Below are positions 55,024 through 63,852 of a stretch of DNA of 64,000 nt, in pieces. The DNA comes from Candidatus Scybalocola faecigallinarum. Its GTDB lineage: Bacteria > Bacillota > Clostridia > Lachnospirales > Lachnospiraceae. A program made the translations under genes and the position numbers. The notes under the pieces are model-generated. The model made no database searches and was not told the origin of the DNA. It worked only from the letters and a program-made list of their open reading frames with translations. The stretch is taken from NCBI GenBank assembly GCA_018711005.1, contig DVIT01000056.1:29495-93494 (forward strand). Reading direction: 5' to 3'. The first letter of the stretch is position 1. Each line of letters opens with the position of its first letter.

Positions 55024-56507
55024 ACAGGTTCCTCCCCTGTCTTTCTTAATTCCCGGGGCGTACATCCGTAAATTTCCCGGAACATTTTTGTAAACAGCTT
55101 ATAGTTGGTAAATCCGTGATGCCGGGCAATGGCCATAATACTGTCGTCACTGTTTATAATATCCTCATGGATATGCTCCAGCCGCAGCAAATGCACGTAA
55201 CGTATAAAGTTCACACCCATTTGCTTTTTAAAGAAACGGCTGAAATATTCCCGGCTGACGCCAAAATATCCGGAAACATCTTCCAAAGTCAGCTCCTCCC
55301 GGTAATGGGACTGTATATAAGCAGTTACCAGTCCCATCCGATCTGCCAGGCCTGGGCCGTCCCCGGACGCTTCCTCCCCGTCAGCCATCTGCCGGATCGC
55401 AGCCACCGCCAGGTCTGCTTCCTCCCGGGTATTAAACCAGCCAAAAGAAAACCTGACCGCTCCCGTCTCTTTTGTCCCCAGGGCCTCGTGCATCTTCGGC
55501 GCACAGTGGGCCCCTGCCCGGACGGCGATCTGAAAATCCTCCCACAAAACATCCGCCGCTTCCCCGGAATCCCATCCCCGGAGATTTAACGCCACAATGG
55601 GGGCCCGGTCTCCGGAAAAGTCTCCGTATACAGTCACTCCGTCCACATCTTTGACCCCCTGATAAAACCGCATCATCAGATCATACTCTTTTTCATGTAT
55701 CTTTTCCAGGCCCGTTTCCTGAATATATTCCATAGCCCGCTTCAAACCTGCGATCCCATGGCCGTTCAGTGTTCCAGCCTCCAGCCGTTCCGGATATTGA
55801 TCCGGCTGTTCATGCAGATATGTCCGGACACCGGTGCCGCCCATCTTCAAAGGCCGGATCTCAACCCCTTTTGCAATACACAGGCCCCCGGTCCCCTGGG
55901 GCCCCATCAGCCCTTTGTGGCCGGTAAAACACAAAACACTAATATGATCTCTTTCCATATCTACAGAAAAGCTGCCTGCGGTCTGGGATGCATCCACAAT
56001 AAAAAGAAGGCCGTGGCGCCGGGCAATTTCCCCGGCCCCATGAATATCCACTAGATTTCCCGTCAGATTGGAGGCATGGGTACATACGATAGCCTTTGTG
56101 TTTTCCCGGATCATCCCTTCCATCTGGCGAACATCCACATTTCCTGACGGATCCGCTTTCAGGAAGCTGACCTGGGTTCCCGCATTCATTAAATGATACA
56201 GGGGACGCAGCACGGAATTATGCTCCAGCTCTGTAGTAATCACATGGTCTTTTGGCCCGATCAGCCCAAAAAGCGCTATGTTCAGCGCTTCCGTAGAATT
56301 GCCTGTAAAGCAGACCCGTTTGGGACTGTCCAGATGAAACAGCCGGGCCGCCGCCGCTCTCGCCTCATAAATAATCCTTGCCGCAGATAAAGCGCCTTTG
56401 CCGGCGCCCCGGCCGCAGTTTCCCAGGGTCTGCATGGCCTGTACCACCGCTTCGGTCACACACTCCGGCTTTTGAATGGTCGTTGCAGCATTATCCAGAT
56501 AAATCAT
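55020..56507 (-). CDS. Cysteine-desulfurase-like enzyme fused to an AraC DNA-binding domain
   Basis: A 495-residue fusion. Residues 1-375 are a class V PLP enzyme of the CsdB-like cysteine desulfurase family: MIYLDNAATTIQKP, VDASQTAGSFSVDM, the PLP lysine in FTGHKGLMGPQGTGG, GTLNGHGIAGL and the persulfide Cys in RAGAHCAPKMHEALGT, then VRFSFGWFNT. Residues about 392-495 are an AraC-type double helix-turn-helix (EELTLEDVSGYFGVSREYF, then SIMAIARHHGFTNYKLF). The two parts are in one frame without a stop. I choose the ATG at 56507 (MIYLDN), 8 bases after AGGGGG; the ATG two codons earlier is too close. A PLP- or sulfur-responsive regulator is a reasonable inference. Confidence 0.9.
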   Translation of the reverse strand: MIYLDNAATTIQKPECVTEAVVQAMQTLGNCGRGAGKGALSAARIIYEARAAAARLFHLDSPKRVCFTGNSTEALNIALFGLIGPKDHVITTELEHNSVLRPLYHLMNAGTQVSFLKADPSGNVDVRQMEGMIRENTKAIVCTHASNLTGNLVDIHGAGEIARRHGLLFIVDASQTAGSFSVDMERDHISVLCFTGHKGLMGPQGTGGLCIAKGVEIRPLKMGGTGVRTYLHEQPDQYPERLEAGTLNGHGIAGLKRAMEYIQETGLEKIHEKEYDLMMRFYQGVKDVDGVTVYGDFSGDRAPIVALNLRGWDSGEAADVLWEDFQIAVRAGAHCAPKMHEALGTKETGAVRFSFGWFNTREEADLAVAAIRQMADGEEASGDGPGLADRMGLVTAYIQSHYREELTLEDVSGYFGVSREYFSRFFKKQMGVNFIRYVHLLRLEHIHEDIINSDDSIMAIARHHGFTNYKLFTKMFREIYGCTPRELRKTGEEPV

Positions 56508-56526
56508 CGCCATTTCCCCCTAAATT

Positions 56527-56610
56527 TTTTCAGCAGCTTCCCCAGCTGTGGGGCTGCAGATTTTTATTCTGTATAAAAGTCTAACATTTTACCGCAGACA
56601 CTGTCAATCT
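56527..56610 (-). promoter_or_regulatory. Promoter and leader hairpin of the desulfurase-AraC gene
   Basis: Minus strand TTGACA (56605-56610), a 17-base spacer and a weak TTAGAC (56582-56587). The leader has a GC-rich hairpin GCAGC..CCCCA-GCTG-TGGGG..CTGC (56532-56555), about 25 bases before the start codon. A weak -10 would suit an activator of AraC type. Confidence 0.45.
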
Positions 56611-56762
56611 TTTGAAAAAAGACATTGTAAATCCCAAATTTTTGTGTATCATTAAGGTATAGGCATGCAGCAGTTCAGCTAACTGAGCTGCTGCGCTGAT
56701 GCCAGAAAAAATATACAGGCTGCGCCATGGGCAGCACTGCCAGATAAGAAAGGGGTTTTGAT

Positions 56763-57164
56763 ATGGGTCAGGAAAACAGCAGAACGATTTTATGGAAGGA
56801 CCGGAAGCATATTTTATGGTTTCCCTTTACCTTTGAAAAATACTATGTTGCCAATGGCCGTATTTACTGCGATCACGGCCTTGTCAACCAAAAAGAACAC
56901 GAATGTCTTTTATACCGCATCCTGGACATTTCCCTGCGCCGGGGATTTTTAAATCTCATCTGCGGCACCGGAACGATCACCATGCGCACTACGGATGACT
57001 CGGATCCGATCCTTGTGCTGAAAAATATTAAACGCAGCCGCGAGGTCAAGGATTTTCTCAGTGATCTTATTGAAAAAGAGCGGATCCGCAAAGGTGTCAC
57101 CGGCAGGGAGATCATTGCCAACGGCAGTTTTGACGATGGATTTGACGATGATCTTACGGAATAA
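56763..57164 (+). CDS. PH-domain-like (bPH2) protein, 133 residues
   Basis: A cytosolic protein whose residues about 10-105 match the bacterial pleckstrin-homology (YdbS/DUF304) pattern: TILWKDRKHILWFPFTF, YYVANGRIYCDHG, and ECLLYRILDISLRR, then TGTITMRTTDDSDPILVLKNIK. The acidic tail is FDDGFDDDLTE. These domains usually bind lipids or act as accessory parts; the specific role is unknown. A long imperfect hairpin (GCAGCAGTTCAG/CTGAGCTGCTGC, 56667-56694) lies in its leader. AAAGGGG precedes the ATG at 56763. Confidence 0.8.
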   Translation: MGQENSRTILWKDRKHILWFPFTFEKYYVANGRIYCDHGLVNQKEHECLLYRILDISLRRGFLNLICGTGTITMRTTDDSDPILVLKNIKRSREVKDFLSDLIEKERIRKGVTGREIIANGSFDDGFDDDLTE

Positions 57165-57269
57165 ATGCCAAAGAAACATATATTTTTCAAACTATCCCAT
57201 ACTATAAAGTGACGATTCATCCGGGCGCATCTTTGAATAATCACTATAAAAACAGGAAAGGAGCATTTT

Positions 57270-59111
57270 ATGTTGCGAAAATCATATGGTTCTTTGAGCC
57301 TTGGACTGGCAGGTATTTTATCCGTCAGCACCATCCTTTCAGGCTGCGCGCAAAACCCCGGGATCCGGAATACATCCCGGACATCGGCTGCGGCAGCGGA
57401 TACACAGATCGGGCTTTTGCCCGGAGACTCTCCGGAGTTTAACAACTTTTTAATGGACCTTTTTAATGAACAGATTACCAGTAATTCCATTGATTTCCAT
57501 TATTCCCTGGAGCACCCGGAAAATTATGGCCTGTCCATGGAAAATGTGACTTTTGGAACGGTTGATATTTCCAATCCGGATCAGGATCTTGAGGATACAA
57601 AAGCCGTTCTGGACCAGCTGCGGGACTTTGATTATGATACCCTGTCCTCACGGCAGCAGCTGATCTATGACATGCTGGAAGAAAATTTCCAGGATTCTAT
57701 TGACAGCATTGACTACACTCTGTACCAGACCATTTTCAGCCCTACCATTGGTATCCAGGCACAGCTTCCTGTGATCTTAAGCGAATATACCTTTCGTACC
57801 CAGCAGGATATTGACGATTATATCCTTTTGCTTGAAGATGTTGACCGGTATTTTTCAGAACTTTTAGATGTAGAAAAAGCCAAGGCCGAGGCCGGGTTTT
57901 TTATGGCCGATTTTACGGCCGACGCTGTCATTTCCCAGTGTCAGGAATTTATCGCAAGTCCTCAGGAGAACCTGCTCATTGATATTTTCCAGGAAAAGCT
58001 GGACAGTGAAATGCCGGAGCTTTCTCAGGAACAAAAGGACGATTATATCCGGCGCAACCAGGACGCTGTATTAAATCATGTGATCCCGGCCTACGAAAAT
58101 CTCATCGAGGGGCTTACAGCCCTTAAAGGCACCGGGACCAATGAAGGCGGCCTTGCCAACTATGAAAACGGCGCGGATTACTATTCCATGCTTGCAAAAT
58201 CTGCCACCGGATCTTCCAAAACCGTAGATGAGATGATCCAGCTGACAGATGACGCCCTCAGTGATGATCTGAATACGATCCTTACCCTTTATTTTTCCGA
58301 CACAGATCTTCTGACGGAAATGACCGAGGCCCAGCCGCCATCCACAGATCCCCGGGAAATTCTGGACATGCTGCAAACAGCCATTACCGATGAGTTTCCT
58401 CAGCCGGTATCCGGTGAATTTACCATCAAATATGTCCATAAATCTCTGGAAGAAAATTTAAGCCCTGCATTTTATATGGTTCCGGCCATTGATGCGGTGG
58501 ACAGCAATACTATTTATATTAATAATTACTATACCAATGCGGAAAATGCCATGTCCCTGTTTACCACCCTGGCTCATGAAGGCTATCCCGGCCATCTTTA
58601 TGAATCCACATGGTTTAACAGTACAAATCCCCATCCTATCCGCAAGCTTTTAAACTATTCCGGATATTCCGAAGGCTGGGCCACTTACGTGGAAATGCGT
58701 TCTTTTGCATGGACCGGCGTCAGTGACAGTATTGCCCAGGCCCTTTCCGCCAACCAGGACTTTTCCCTTGGCCTGTGCGCGCGGGTGGATATGGGCGTCA
58801 ACTACCAGGGCTGGACCCGGGAGGAAACAACTGAATATATGAATCAGTTTGGCATGGGTGATGAGGATACAGTAACCTGGCTCTACGAAGCTGTTGTGGC
58901 AGAACCGTCCAATTACCTTTCCTACTATATCGGATACAAAGAGTTTAAGGCGCTGAGAGCCGAAGCCGAGGAGGCTTTAGGCACAGACTTTGATCCGGTC
59001 AGCTTCCACGAATTTATACTGACCACAGGCCCGGCTCCCTTTGACCTGATCCGTGAACAGATGGATGTATGGATCAGCCAGGTCAATGACGGAAACGCCC
59101 AGGCTGCATGA
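57270..59111 (+). CDS. DUF885 secreted lipoprotein, metallopeptidase-like
   Basis: A 613-residue protein. Signal peptide with lipobox LSGC (Cys about 26), linker, then the DUF885 domain. The likely zinc motif is LAHEGYPGHLYES (HExxxxH, about residue 440), with SEGWATYVEM about 30 residues later supplying the third ligand. These match the zincin-like pattern of the family. Peptide or amide substrates are presumed but not known. GGAAAGGAG precedes the ATG at 57270. It is 105 bases downstream of the PH-domain gene. Confidence 0.9.
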   Translation: MLRKSYGSLSLGLAGILSVSTILSGCAQNPGIRNTSRTSAAAADTQIGLLPGDSPEFNNFLMDLFNEQITSNSIDFHYSLEHPENYGLSMENVTFGTVDISNPDQDLEDTKAVLDQLRDFDYDTLSSRQQLIYDMLEENFQDSIDSIDYTLYQTIFSPTIGIQAQLPVILSEYTFRTQQDIDDYILLLEDVDRYFSELLDVEKAKAEAGFFMADFTADAVISQCQEFIASPQENLLIDIFQEKLDSEMPELSQEQKDDYIRRNQDAVLNHVIPAYENLIEGLTALKGTGTNEGGLANYENGADYYSMLAKSATGSSKTVDEMIQLTDDALSDDLNTILTLYFSDTDLLTEMTEAQPPSTDPREILDMLQTAITDEFPQPVSGEFTIKYVHKSLEENLSPAFYMVPAIDAVDSNTIYINNYYTNAENAMSLFTTLAHEGYPGHLYESTWFNSTNPHPIRKLLNYSGYSEGWATYVEMRSFAWTGVSDSIAQALSANQDFSLGLCARVDMGVNYQGWTREETTEYMNQFGMGDEDTVTWLYEAVVAEPSNYLSYYIGYKEFKALRAEAEEALGTDFDPVSFHEFILTTGPAPFDLIREQMDVWISQVNDGNAQAA

Positions 59112-59221
59112 CCGGATGGACGCTGCATCTTAGTCCCGGGATGATGGGTCCGAAGCGGCAGCACGACCCGTGAAATTGTTACAAATTGTTGCCTTAATTG
59201 TAAAAAACCGGCAAAAATTTA

Positions 59222-59249
59222 TTGATTTAATTGATTTATTATGTATAAT
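59222..59249 (+). promoter_or_regulatory. pckA promoter
   Basis: TTGATT (59222-59227), a 16-base spacer and TATAAT (59244-59249). The leader is about 90 bases and has a small hairpin AGCTG-AAAACG-CAGCT. Confidence 0.65.
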
Positions 59250-59343
59250 TAAGGGAGGGAGCTGAAAACGCAGCTTCTTTCGTTATTATCATAAAAGGTT
59301 CCCACGTAGTTATCTTATGATTAGAAAAGAGGAGAAATGTAGA

Positions 59344-60951
59344 ATGGCAGAAATCAATTTAAGTAAGTATGGCATTACAGGGACTCTGGAAATTGTGCAT
59401 AACCCTTCTTACGAATTACTGTTTGAAGAAGAAACAAATCCAGCACTTACAGGCTACGAAAAGGGCCAGGTGAGCGAACTTGGTGCTGTTAATGTTATGA
59501 CTGGGGTGTATACCGGACGTTCACCTAAGGATAAGTTTATCGTTATGGACGAAAACTCCAAAGACACTGTATGGTGGACTTCTGATGAATACAAAAACGA
59601 CAATCATCCTGCAAGCCAGGAAACCTGGAATGTAGTCAAAGATATTGCTTTAAAAGAGCTTTCCAATAAAAAGCTTTACGTTGTAGACGCTTTCTGCGGC
59701 GCTAACAAGGATACCCGCATGGCCATCCGTTTCATTATGGAAGTGGCTTGGCAGGCACACTTTGTTGAAAACATGTTCATCCTTCCTACAGAAGAAGAAC
59801 TTGAAAACTTTGAGCCGGATTTCGTTGTTTACAACGCTTCCAAAGCAAAAGTTGAAAATTACAAAGAGCTGGGCTTAAACTCCGAAACAGCTGTTGTATT
59901 TAACATTACAAGCCGTGAGCAGGTTATCCTGAACACATGGTACGGCGGTGAAATGAAGAAAGGTATGTTCTCCATGATGAACTACTACCTGCCATTAAAG
60001 GGCATCGCTTCCATGCACTGCTCCGCAAACACAGATATGAACGGCGAAAACACAGCCATCTTCTTTGGTCTTTCCGGTACAGGTAAGACAACTCTTTCCA
60101 CAGATCCTAAGCGTCTGCTCATCGGTGATGACGAGCACGGCTGGGATGACAACGGTATCTTCAACTTTGAAGGCGGCTGCTACGCTAAGGTTATCAACCT
60201 GGACAAAGAATCTGAGCCGGATATTTACAATGCCATCAAACGCAACGCTCTGTTAGAGAACGTTACTGTTGATGAAAACGGCAAGATCGACTTTGATGAT
60301 AAGAGCGTCACAGAAAATACCCGTGTATCTTATCCGATCGATCATATCCAGAATATCGTTCGTCCGGTTTCCGCAGCTCCTGCTGCAAAGGAAGTTATCT
60401 TCCTTTCCGCTGACGCTTTCGGTGTTCTTCCTCCGGTATCTATCCTGACTCCGGAACAGACACAGTACTACTTCCTGTCCGGCTTCACAGCAAAATTAGC
60501 TGGTACAGAGCGCGGTATTACTGAACCTACACCAACATTCTCCGCATGCTTCGGCCAGGCATTCCTTGAGCTTCATCCGACAAAATATGCTGAGGAACTT
60601 GTTAAGAGAATGGAAAAAAGCGGTGCTAAGGCATACCTTGTAAACACCGGCTGGAACGGTACAGGCAAACGTATCTCCATCAAAGATACACGCGGTATCA
60701 TCGATGCTATCCTTAACGGAGATATTTTAAAAGCGCCTACAAAGAAGATCCCTTACTTCAACATTGAAGTACCTACAGAACTTCCTGGCGTTGATACAAA
60801 CATCCTGGATCCCCGGGATACTTATGCTGATGCTTCCGAATGGGAAACAAAGGCAAAAGATCTTGCTCAGAGATTTATTAAGAACTTTGCTAAATATGAA
60901 AACAATGAAGCCGGCAAAGCTTTAGTTTCTGCTGGTCCTCAGATCGACTGA
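59344..60951 (+). CDS. pckA: Phosphoenolpyruvate carboxykinase (ATP)
   Basis: A 535-residue enzyme interconverting oxaloacetate and PEP with ATP. Motifs: [29 protein letters not shown], kinase-1a [12 protein letters not shown], metal site [20 protein letters not shown] and adenine-binding [13 protein letters not shown]. In gut anaerobes it often runs in the CO2-fixing direction, making oxaloacetate that the Na+ decarboxylase could use. The ATG at 59344 follows GAGGAG; the frame to 59317 is leader. Codon use is of the highly expressed type, like gdhA. Confidence 0.97.
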   Translation: MAEINLSKYGITGTLEIVHNPSYELLFEEETNPALTGYEKGQVSELGAVNVMTGVYTGRSPKDKFIVMDENSKDTVWWTSDEYKNDNHPASQETWNVVKDIALKELSNKKLYVVDAFCGANKDTRMAIRFIMEVAWQAHFVENMFILPTEEELENFEPDFVVYNASKAKVENYKELGLNSETAVVFNITSREQVILNTWYGGEMKKGMFSMMNYYLPLKGIASMHCSANTDMNGENTAIFFGLSGTGKTTLSTDPKRLLIGDDEHGWDDNGIFNFEGGCYAKVINLDKESEPDIYNAIKRNALLENVTVDENGKIDFDDKSVTENTRVSYPIDHIQNIVRPVSAAPAAKEVIFLSADAFGVLPPVSILTPEQTQYYFLSGFTAKLAGTERGITEPTPTFSACFGQAFLELHPTKYAEELVKRMEKSGAKAYLVNTGWNGTGKRISIKDTRGIIDAILNGDILKAPTKKIPYFNIEVPTELPGVDTNILDPRDTYADASEWETKAKDLAQRFIKNFAKYENNEAGKALVSAGPQID

Positions 60952-60972
60952 TCTTTTAATCTTTGAACTTAC

Positions 60973-61012
60973 AAGCGCTGCTTTGGCCCCCGGGCTTAAG
61001 CAGCGCTTTTTA
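60973..61012 (+). terminator. pckA terminator
   Basis: Ten-base stem AAGCGCTGCT (60973-60982) with AGCAGCGCTT (60999-61008), a 16-base loop and Ts to 61011. Confidence 0.9.
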
Positions 61013-61035
61013 TTATTTCCGACAGGTGATGATTT

Positions 61036-61290
61036 ATGACGGAACACTATTGTTTTATTGCCTTTGAAAGCACCCATGATGCCATCGGAAGTGAACAGCG
61101 CCTCCAAAAGGCCGGTTTTTCCGTGCGCATTATCCCTGCGCCCCCGCAGATCGCTGCCGGCTGCGGACTGGCTTTGCGTTTTTCACCAACAGACTATGAA
61201 AAGATCCTTCCTCTTATGGAGGAAGTCACAGACAAGGCCTATTACCAGGTGCTGCGGGAAGGCCGAAAAAAAGAGATCCTTCCTCTATAG
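61036..61290 (+). CDS. DUF3343 protein (putative Se/S carrier-like)
   Basis: An 84-residue small protein with the family pattern YCFIAFESTHDAIGSEQRLQK, FSVRIIPAPPQIAAGCGLALRF, and a short helical tail. The Cys in the loop AGCGLALRF is the conserved feature; the family is annotated as a putative selenium or sulfur carrier, which is not proven. The ATG at 61036 follows GACAGG. It is isolated between pckA and a metalloregulator. A desulfurase-like gene lies 4.5 kb away. Confidence 0.87.
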   Translation: MTEHYCFIAFESTHDAIGSEQRLQKAGFSVRIIPAPPQIAAGCGLALRFSPTDYEKILPLMEEVTDKAYYQVLREGRKKEILPL

Positions 61291-61436
61291 CGGGAGATCC
61301 GTAAACGTTCCATTTCCCGGCGCACCCGGGCAAAAAAGCTCTCCGGCCATGATCATCGAAACCGGGGAGCTTAGCCATAAGCGAGGATTTAGCTGCATCA
61401 GCAGCGAAATCCCAGCAGGCATGTCTGAATAGTTGC

Positions 61437-61823
61437 TTATTTTGCCTGCTTCTTCAGTTTTTTCATATACTTTTTCATCTTTTTCCGGGTCCCTCTGGAA
61501 AGAATATGCTCCATCCCATGGGCCTCGGCCCGGGCTGTTTCTTCCGGCACGCCAAGGACCTCTGAAAGGAACTTTCGGGCGACTTTAAAGTTTTCCGTGA
61601 TCTCCCTGCCCACTTCCATACCCGAAGGGGTCAGCTGAATATCCCCATAATGCTCATGGGAAATATAACCCGTCTGCATTAAAAGCTTTACCGCTTTATT
61701 GACACTGGGCTTGGATATACCAAGGGACTGGGCAATATCCGTGATCCGGATGGTCTCGCCCCGGGTGTACATGCGATAAATTTCCTTTAAATAGTCCTCC
61801 TGGGAAACCGACAGTTTATCCAT
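61437..61823 (-). CDS. DtxR/MntR family metal-dependent regulator
   Basis: A 128-residue regulator. A winged helix-turn-helix (about 8-60: SQEDYLKEIYRMYTRGETIRI broken at its start, ITDIAQSLGISKPSVNKAVKLL) is followed by a metal-binding and dimerisation helix bundle (about 70-128) with VPEETARAEAHGMEHILS, supplying Glu and His ligands. There is no C-terminal SH3 domain, as in MntR. The tail is very lysine-rich. The start is the ATG at 61823 after GGAGGGG. It probably senses Mn2+ or Fe2+. It is 14 bases downstream of a MarR gene and may be co-transcribed with it. Confidence 0.9.
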   Translation of the reverse strand: MDKLSVSQEDYLKEIYRMYTRGETIRITDIAQSLGISKPSVNKAVKLLMQTGYISHEHYGDIQLTPSGMEVGREITENFKVARKFLSEVLGVPEETARAEAHGMEHILSRGTRKKMKKYMKKLKKQAK

Positions 61824-61837
61824 GGAACTCCCCTCCT

Positions 61838-62272
61838 CTATATCGTAAGAAAATGATCTCTCAAGTTTGTCATCGCCTGTATAAGGATCCTGCACTGGTC
61901 GTCATCCAGGCCTTTGCGCATGGCCTGAAGGATGTCATTGTGAAATTCCTTATGGCAGGCATAGGCAGCGCGGCCTTTCTCCGATAAGGTCACCAGTACG
62001 ACCCGCCGGTCCTTCTCGCTGCGTGTACGAATCACATAGCCTTTTTTCACAAGACTGTTGACAGCAATGGTCAGCGTCCCCACGGTAACGCCCACCAGCT
62101 TTGCAATGGCGGACATGCTTTTAGCCCCGTCAATACCTATAGCTTCCAATATATGCATATCATTTACAGAAATGTCCCTGAAACGGCTTTTTTCCACATA
62201 TTTCCGTTCCACTTCCAAAGTGTCATTGAACAGCTGAACAAGCACTTCATTCAGCTTCTCATAGTCATCCAT
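61838..62272 (-). CDS. MarR family transcriptional regulator
   Basis: A 144-residue winged helix-turn-helix protein. Helix pattern VNDMHILEAIGIDGAKSMSA broken at 20, then AKLVGVTVGTLTIAVNSLVKKGYV (recognition helix) and the wing RTRSEKDRRVVLVTLSEKG. FabT-like features are present (N-terminal helix with FNDTLEVERKYVEKS), but no fatty-acid genes are nearby, so the target is unknown. It overlaps the rsmI stop by eight bases. Confidence 0.9.
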   Translation of the reverse strand: MDDYEKLNEVLVQLFNDTLEVERKYVEKSRFRDISVNDMHILEAIGIDGAKSMSAIAKLVGVTVGTLTIAVNSLVKKGYVIRTRSEKDRRVVLVTLSEKGRAAYACHKEFHNDILQAMRKGLDDDQCRILIQAMTNLRDHFLTI

Positions 62273-63158
62273 ACCTGCCCTCCCCGCCGTCGGCTTCGGC
62301 TTCCTCTAATAAGGCCTGATAAATCTCCCGTTTCCCCGCCCCCCGGTCTGCGGCAGCGGCTTTCATCGCGTCTTTTTTGCTCATTCCCTGGTCCATATAC
62401 ATATTGACATGCTCAGTCACGCTCATCTGCTTCCAGGCTTCCTGGGCTTCCTGGATCAAAGCCTTCGGATCAACTCCCTGGATCACAAGAACATATTCTC
62501 CCCGGGGTTCATTTTCTTTATAGTAAGCCAGTGCCTGTGTACAGGTCATTTCCATGCGGTTTTCATGCTTCTTGGTCAGCTCCTTGCAAAAAACGATCTT
62601 TCGTTCTCCAAGCACATCTTCCAGAAATTCCAGCGTCCGTACAAGGCGGTGGGGCGCTTCATAGATTACCGTGGTGCGCACTTCATTTTCCAAACGTTTG
62701 GCCGCCTGGCCCCGCTCCTTTTTATCAATTGGCAAAAATCCTTCAAAGCAAAACCTGCGTGTGGGTAATCCGGACATGGTCAGGGCTGTAATACAGGCCG
62801 CCGGCCCCGGAAGGGATGTTACCTGGATCCCTGCTTCCAGGCAAAGCTTCACAAGCTCCTCCCCGGGATCGGAAATTCCGGGAGTTCCCGCATCGGTCAC
62901 CAATGCCACATTGGTTCCGGCCTGCATCTGCTCTACAAGGTATTTTGCCTTTTCAATCTTATTAAACTCATGATAACTGGTCATAGGGGTCTTTATTTCA
63001 AAATGATTCAGCAGCTTTATACTGTGCCGTGTATCCTCAGCAGCAATCAGGTCCACATTTTTTAATGTATCCAGCACCCGAAAGGTTATATCCTCCAGAT
63101 TACCAATCGGTGTAGCGCACAAGTACAATTTTCCCGGATTTTTATTTTCCAAAACCAT
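62265..63158 (-). CDS. rsmI: 16S rRNA (cytidine(1402)-2'-O)-methyltransferase
   Basis: A 297-residue SAM-dependent enzyme of the tetrapyrrole-methylase fold. Motifs: LYLCATPIGNLEDITFR at the N-terminus, IAAEDTRHSIKLLNHF, LVTDAGTPGISDPGEELV, and GFLPIDKKERG. It modifies ribosomal RNA near the decoding site. AAGGAG precedes the ATG at 63158. It is followed by overlapping marR and dtxR-like genes. Confidence 0.95.
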   Translation of the reverse strand: MVLENKNPGKLYLCATPIGNLEDITFRVLDTLKNVDLIAAEDTRHSIKLLNHFEIKTPMTSYHEFNKIEKAKYLVEQMQAGTNVALVTDAGTPGISDPGEELVKLCLEAGIQVTSLPGPAACITALTMSGLPTRRFCFEGFLPIDKKERGQAAKRLENEVRTTVIYEAPHRLVRTLEFLEDVLGERKIVFCKELTKKHENRMEMTCTQALAYYKENEPRGEYVLVIQGVDPKALIQEAQEAWKQMSVTEHVNMYMDQGMSKKDAMKAAAADRGAGKREIYQALLEEAEADGGEGRYG

Positions 63159-63169
63159 CGCTCCTTAGC

Positions 63170-63201
63170 AAAAAAACGGAGCAGGGCCGGCGCCCCGCTC
63201 C
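63170..63201 (-). terminator. Terminator of the nitroreductase gene
   Basis: Minus strand: stem GGAGCGGGG/CCCTGCTCC with one mismatch (63178-63201) and then GTTTTTTTG. It separates the nitroreductase and rsmI genes. Confidence 0.85.
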
Positions 63202-63209
63202 TTGAATAT

Positions 63210-63728
63210 TTAGTCTACATAAACAACTCTATCGGGAACCTTTTCTTTTGTTTCCATAGGCATATCCGGATACCCTGCAATACAGCAGCCAATGCCTTCC
63301 AGATCACCTTCCAGACCCCATTCTTTTAAAAGGGCCTTTCCTTCCTGGGAAGCAAACATCTCTTTTGCACGGTGGATCCAGCGCGCTCCAAGCCCCATGG
63401 CATATGCGGCGTTTAACATATTGCCCATGGCAAGGCTTCCATCATATAAATATGTACCGCTGCTCTTATCCGCAAGAACAATGATCACATCCGGCGCCCC
63501 GTAAAAAGGATCGCCGTCCATGCCCATCACTGCCGCATTCATGGCAGACAGCTTTTTCACCATAGCATCATTTTGTACAACCACCAGTCTCTGGCACTGA
63601 CGGTTCATTCCTGAAGGCGCATTGAGTCCGGCTTTAACGATCAGCTGAATTTCTTCTTTTTTAAGATGCTCCGGTTTATACTTGTTACAGCTGCTTCTTT
63701 CAATGATCGCTTTTACTGCTTCGTTCAT
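63210..63728 (-). CDS. Nitroreductase family flavoprotein
   Basis: A 172-residue FMN enzyme. The N-terminus RSSCNKYKPEHLKKEEIQLI and AGLNAPSGMNRQCQR (FMN phosphate contact) fit the family, as do MLNAAYAMGLGARWIHRAKE and GYPDMPMETK at the end. Such proteins reduce nitro, quinone or flavin substrates with NAD(P)H. The length matches the short class. The ATG at 63728 follows GGGG at 9 bases; the frame to 63803 is leader. Confidence 0.92.
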   Translation of the reverse strand: MNEAVKAIIERSSCNKYKPEHLKKEEIQLIVKAGLNAPSGMNRQCQRLVVVQNDAMVKKLSAMNAAVMGMDGDPFYGAPDVIIVLADKSSGTYLYDGSLAMGNMLNAAYAMGLGARWIHRAKEMFASQEGKALLKEWGLEGDLEGIGCCIAGYPDMPMETKEKVPDRVVYVD

Positions 63729-63823
63729 ATAAAAATCCCCTTTCAAAAAATCTGGCGCAAAAAGGCTCTGCACACATCGTCCTTCCCTCTGTCTCATGCC
63801 CATTTACCGGGCAGCTTATTTTT

Positions 63824-63852
63824 ATTATACTTCATTTTTCCGGATTTTTAAA
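63824..63852 (-). promoter_or_regulatory. Promoter of the nitroreductase gene
   Basis: Minus strand TTTAAA (63847-63852), a 17-base spacer and TATAAT (63824-63829). Further right, a 10-base inverted repeat ACGAGCAAAA/TTTTGCTCGT (63879-63888, 63924-63933) is seen; its role is unknown. Confidence 0.5.

Noticed and set aside
59250..59343. Riboswitch in the pckA leader
   Set aside because: Only a 5-base hairpin is visible and no known conserved boxes.
61291..61436. Possible RNA element between DUF3343 and the DtxR gene
   Set aside because: No strong stem with a T run or promoter pair could be found.
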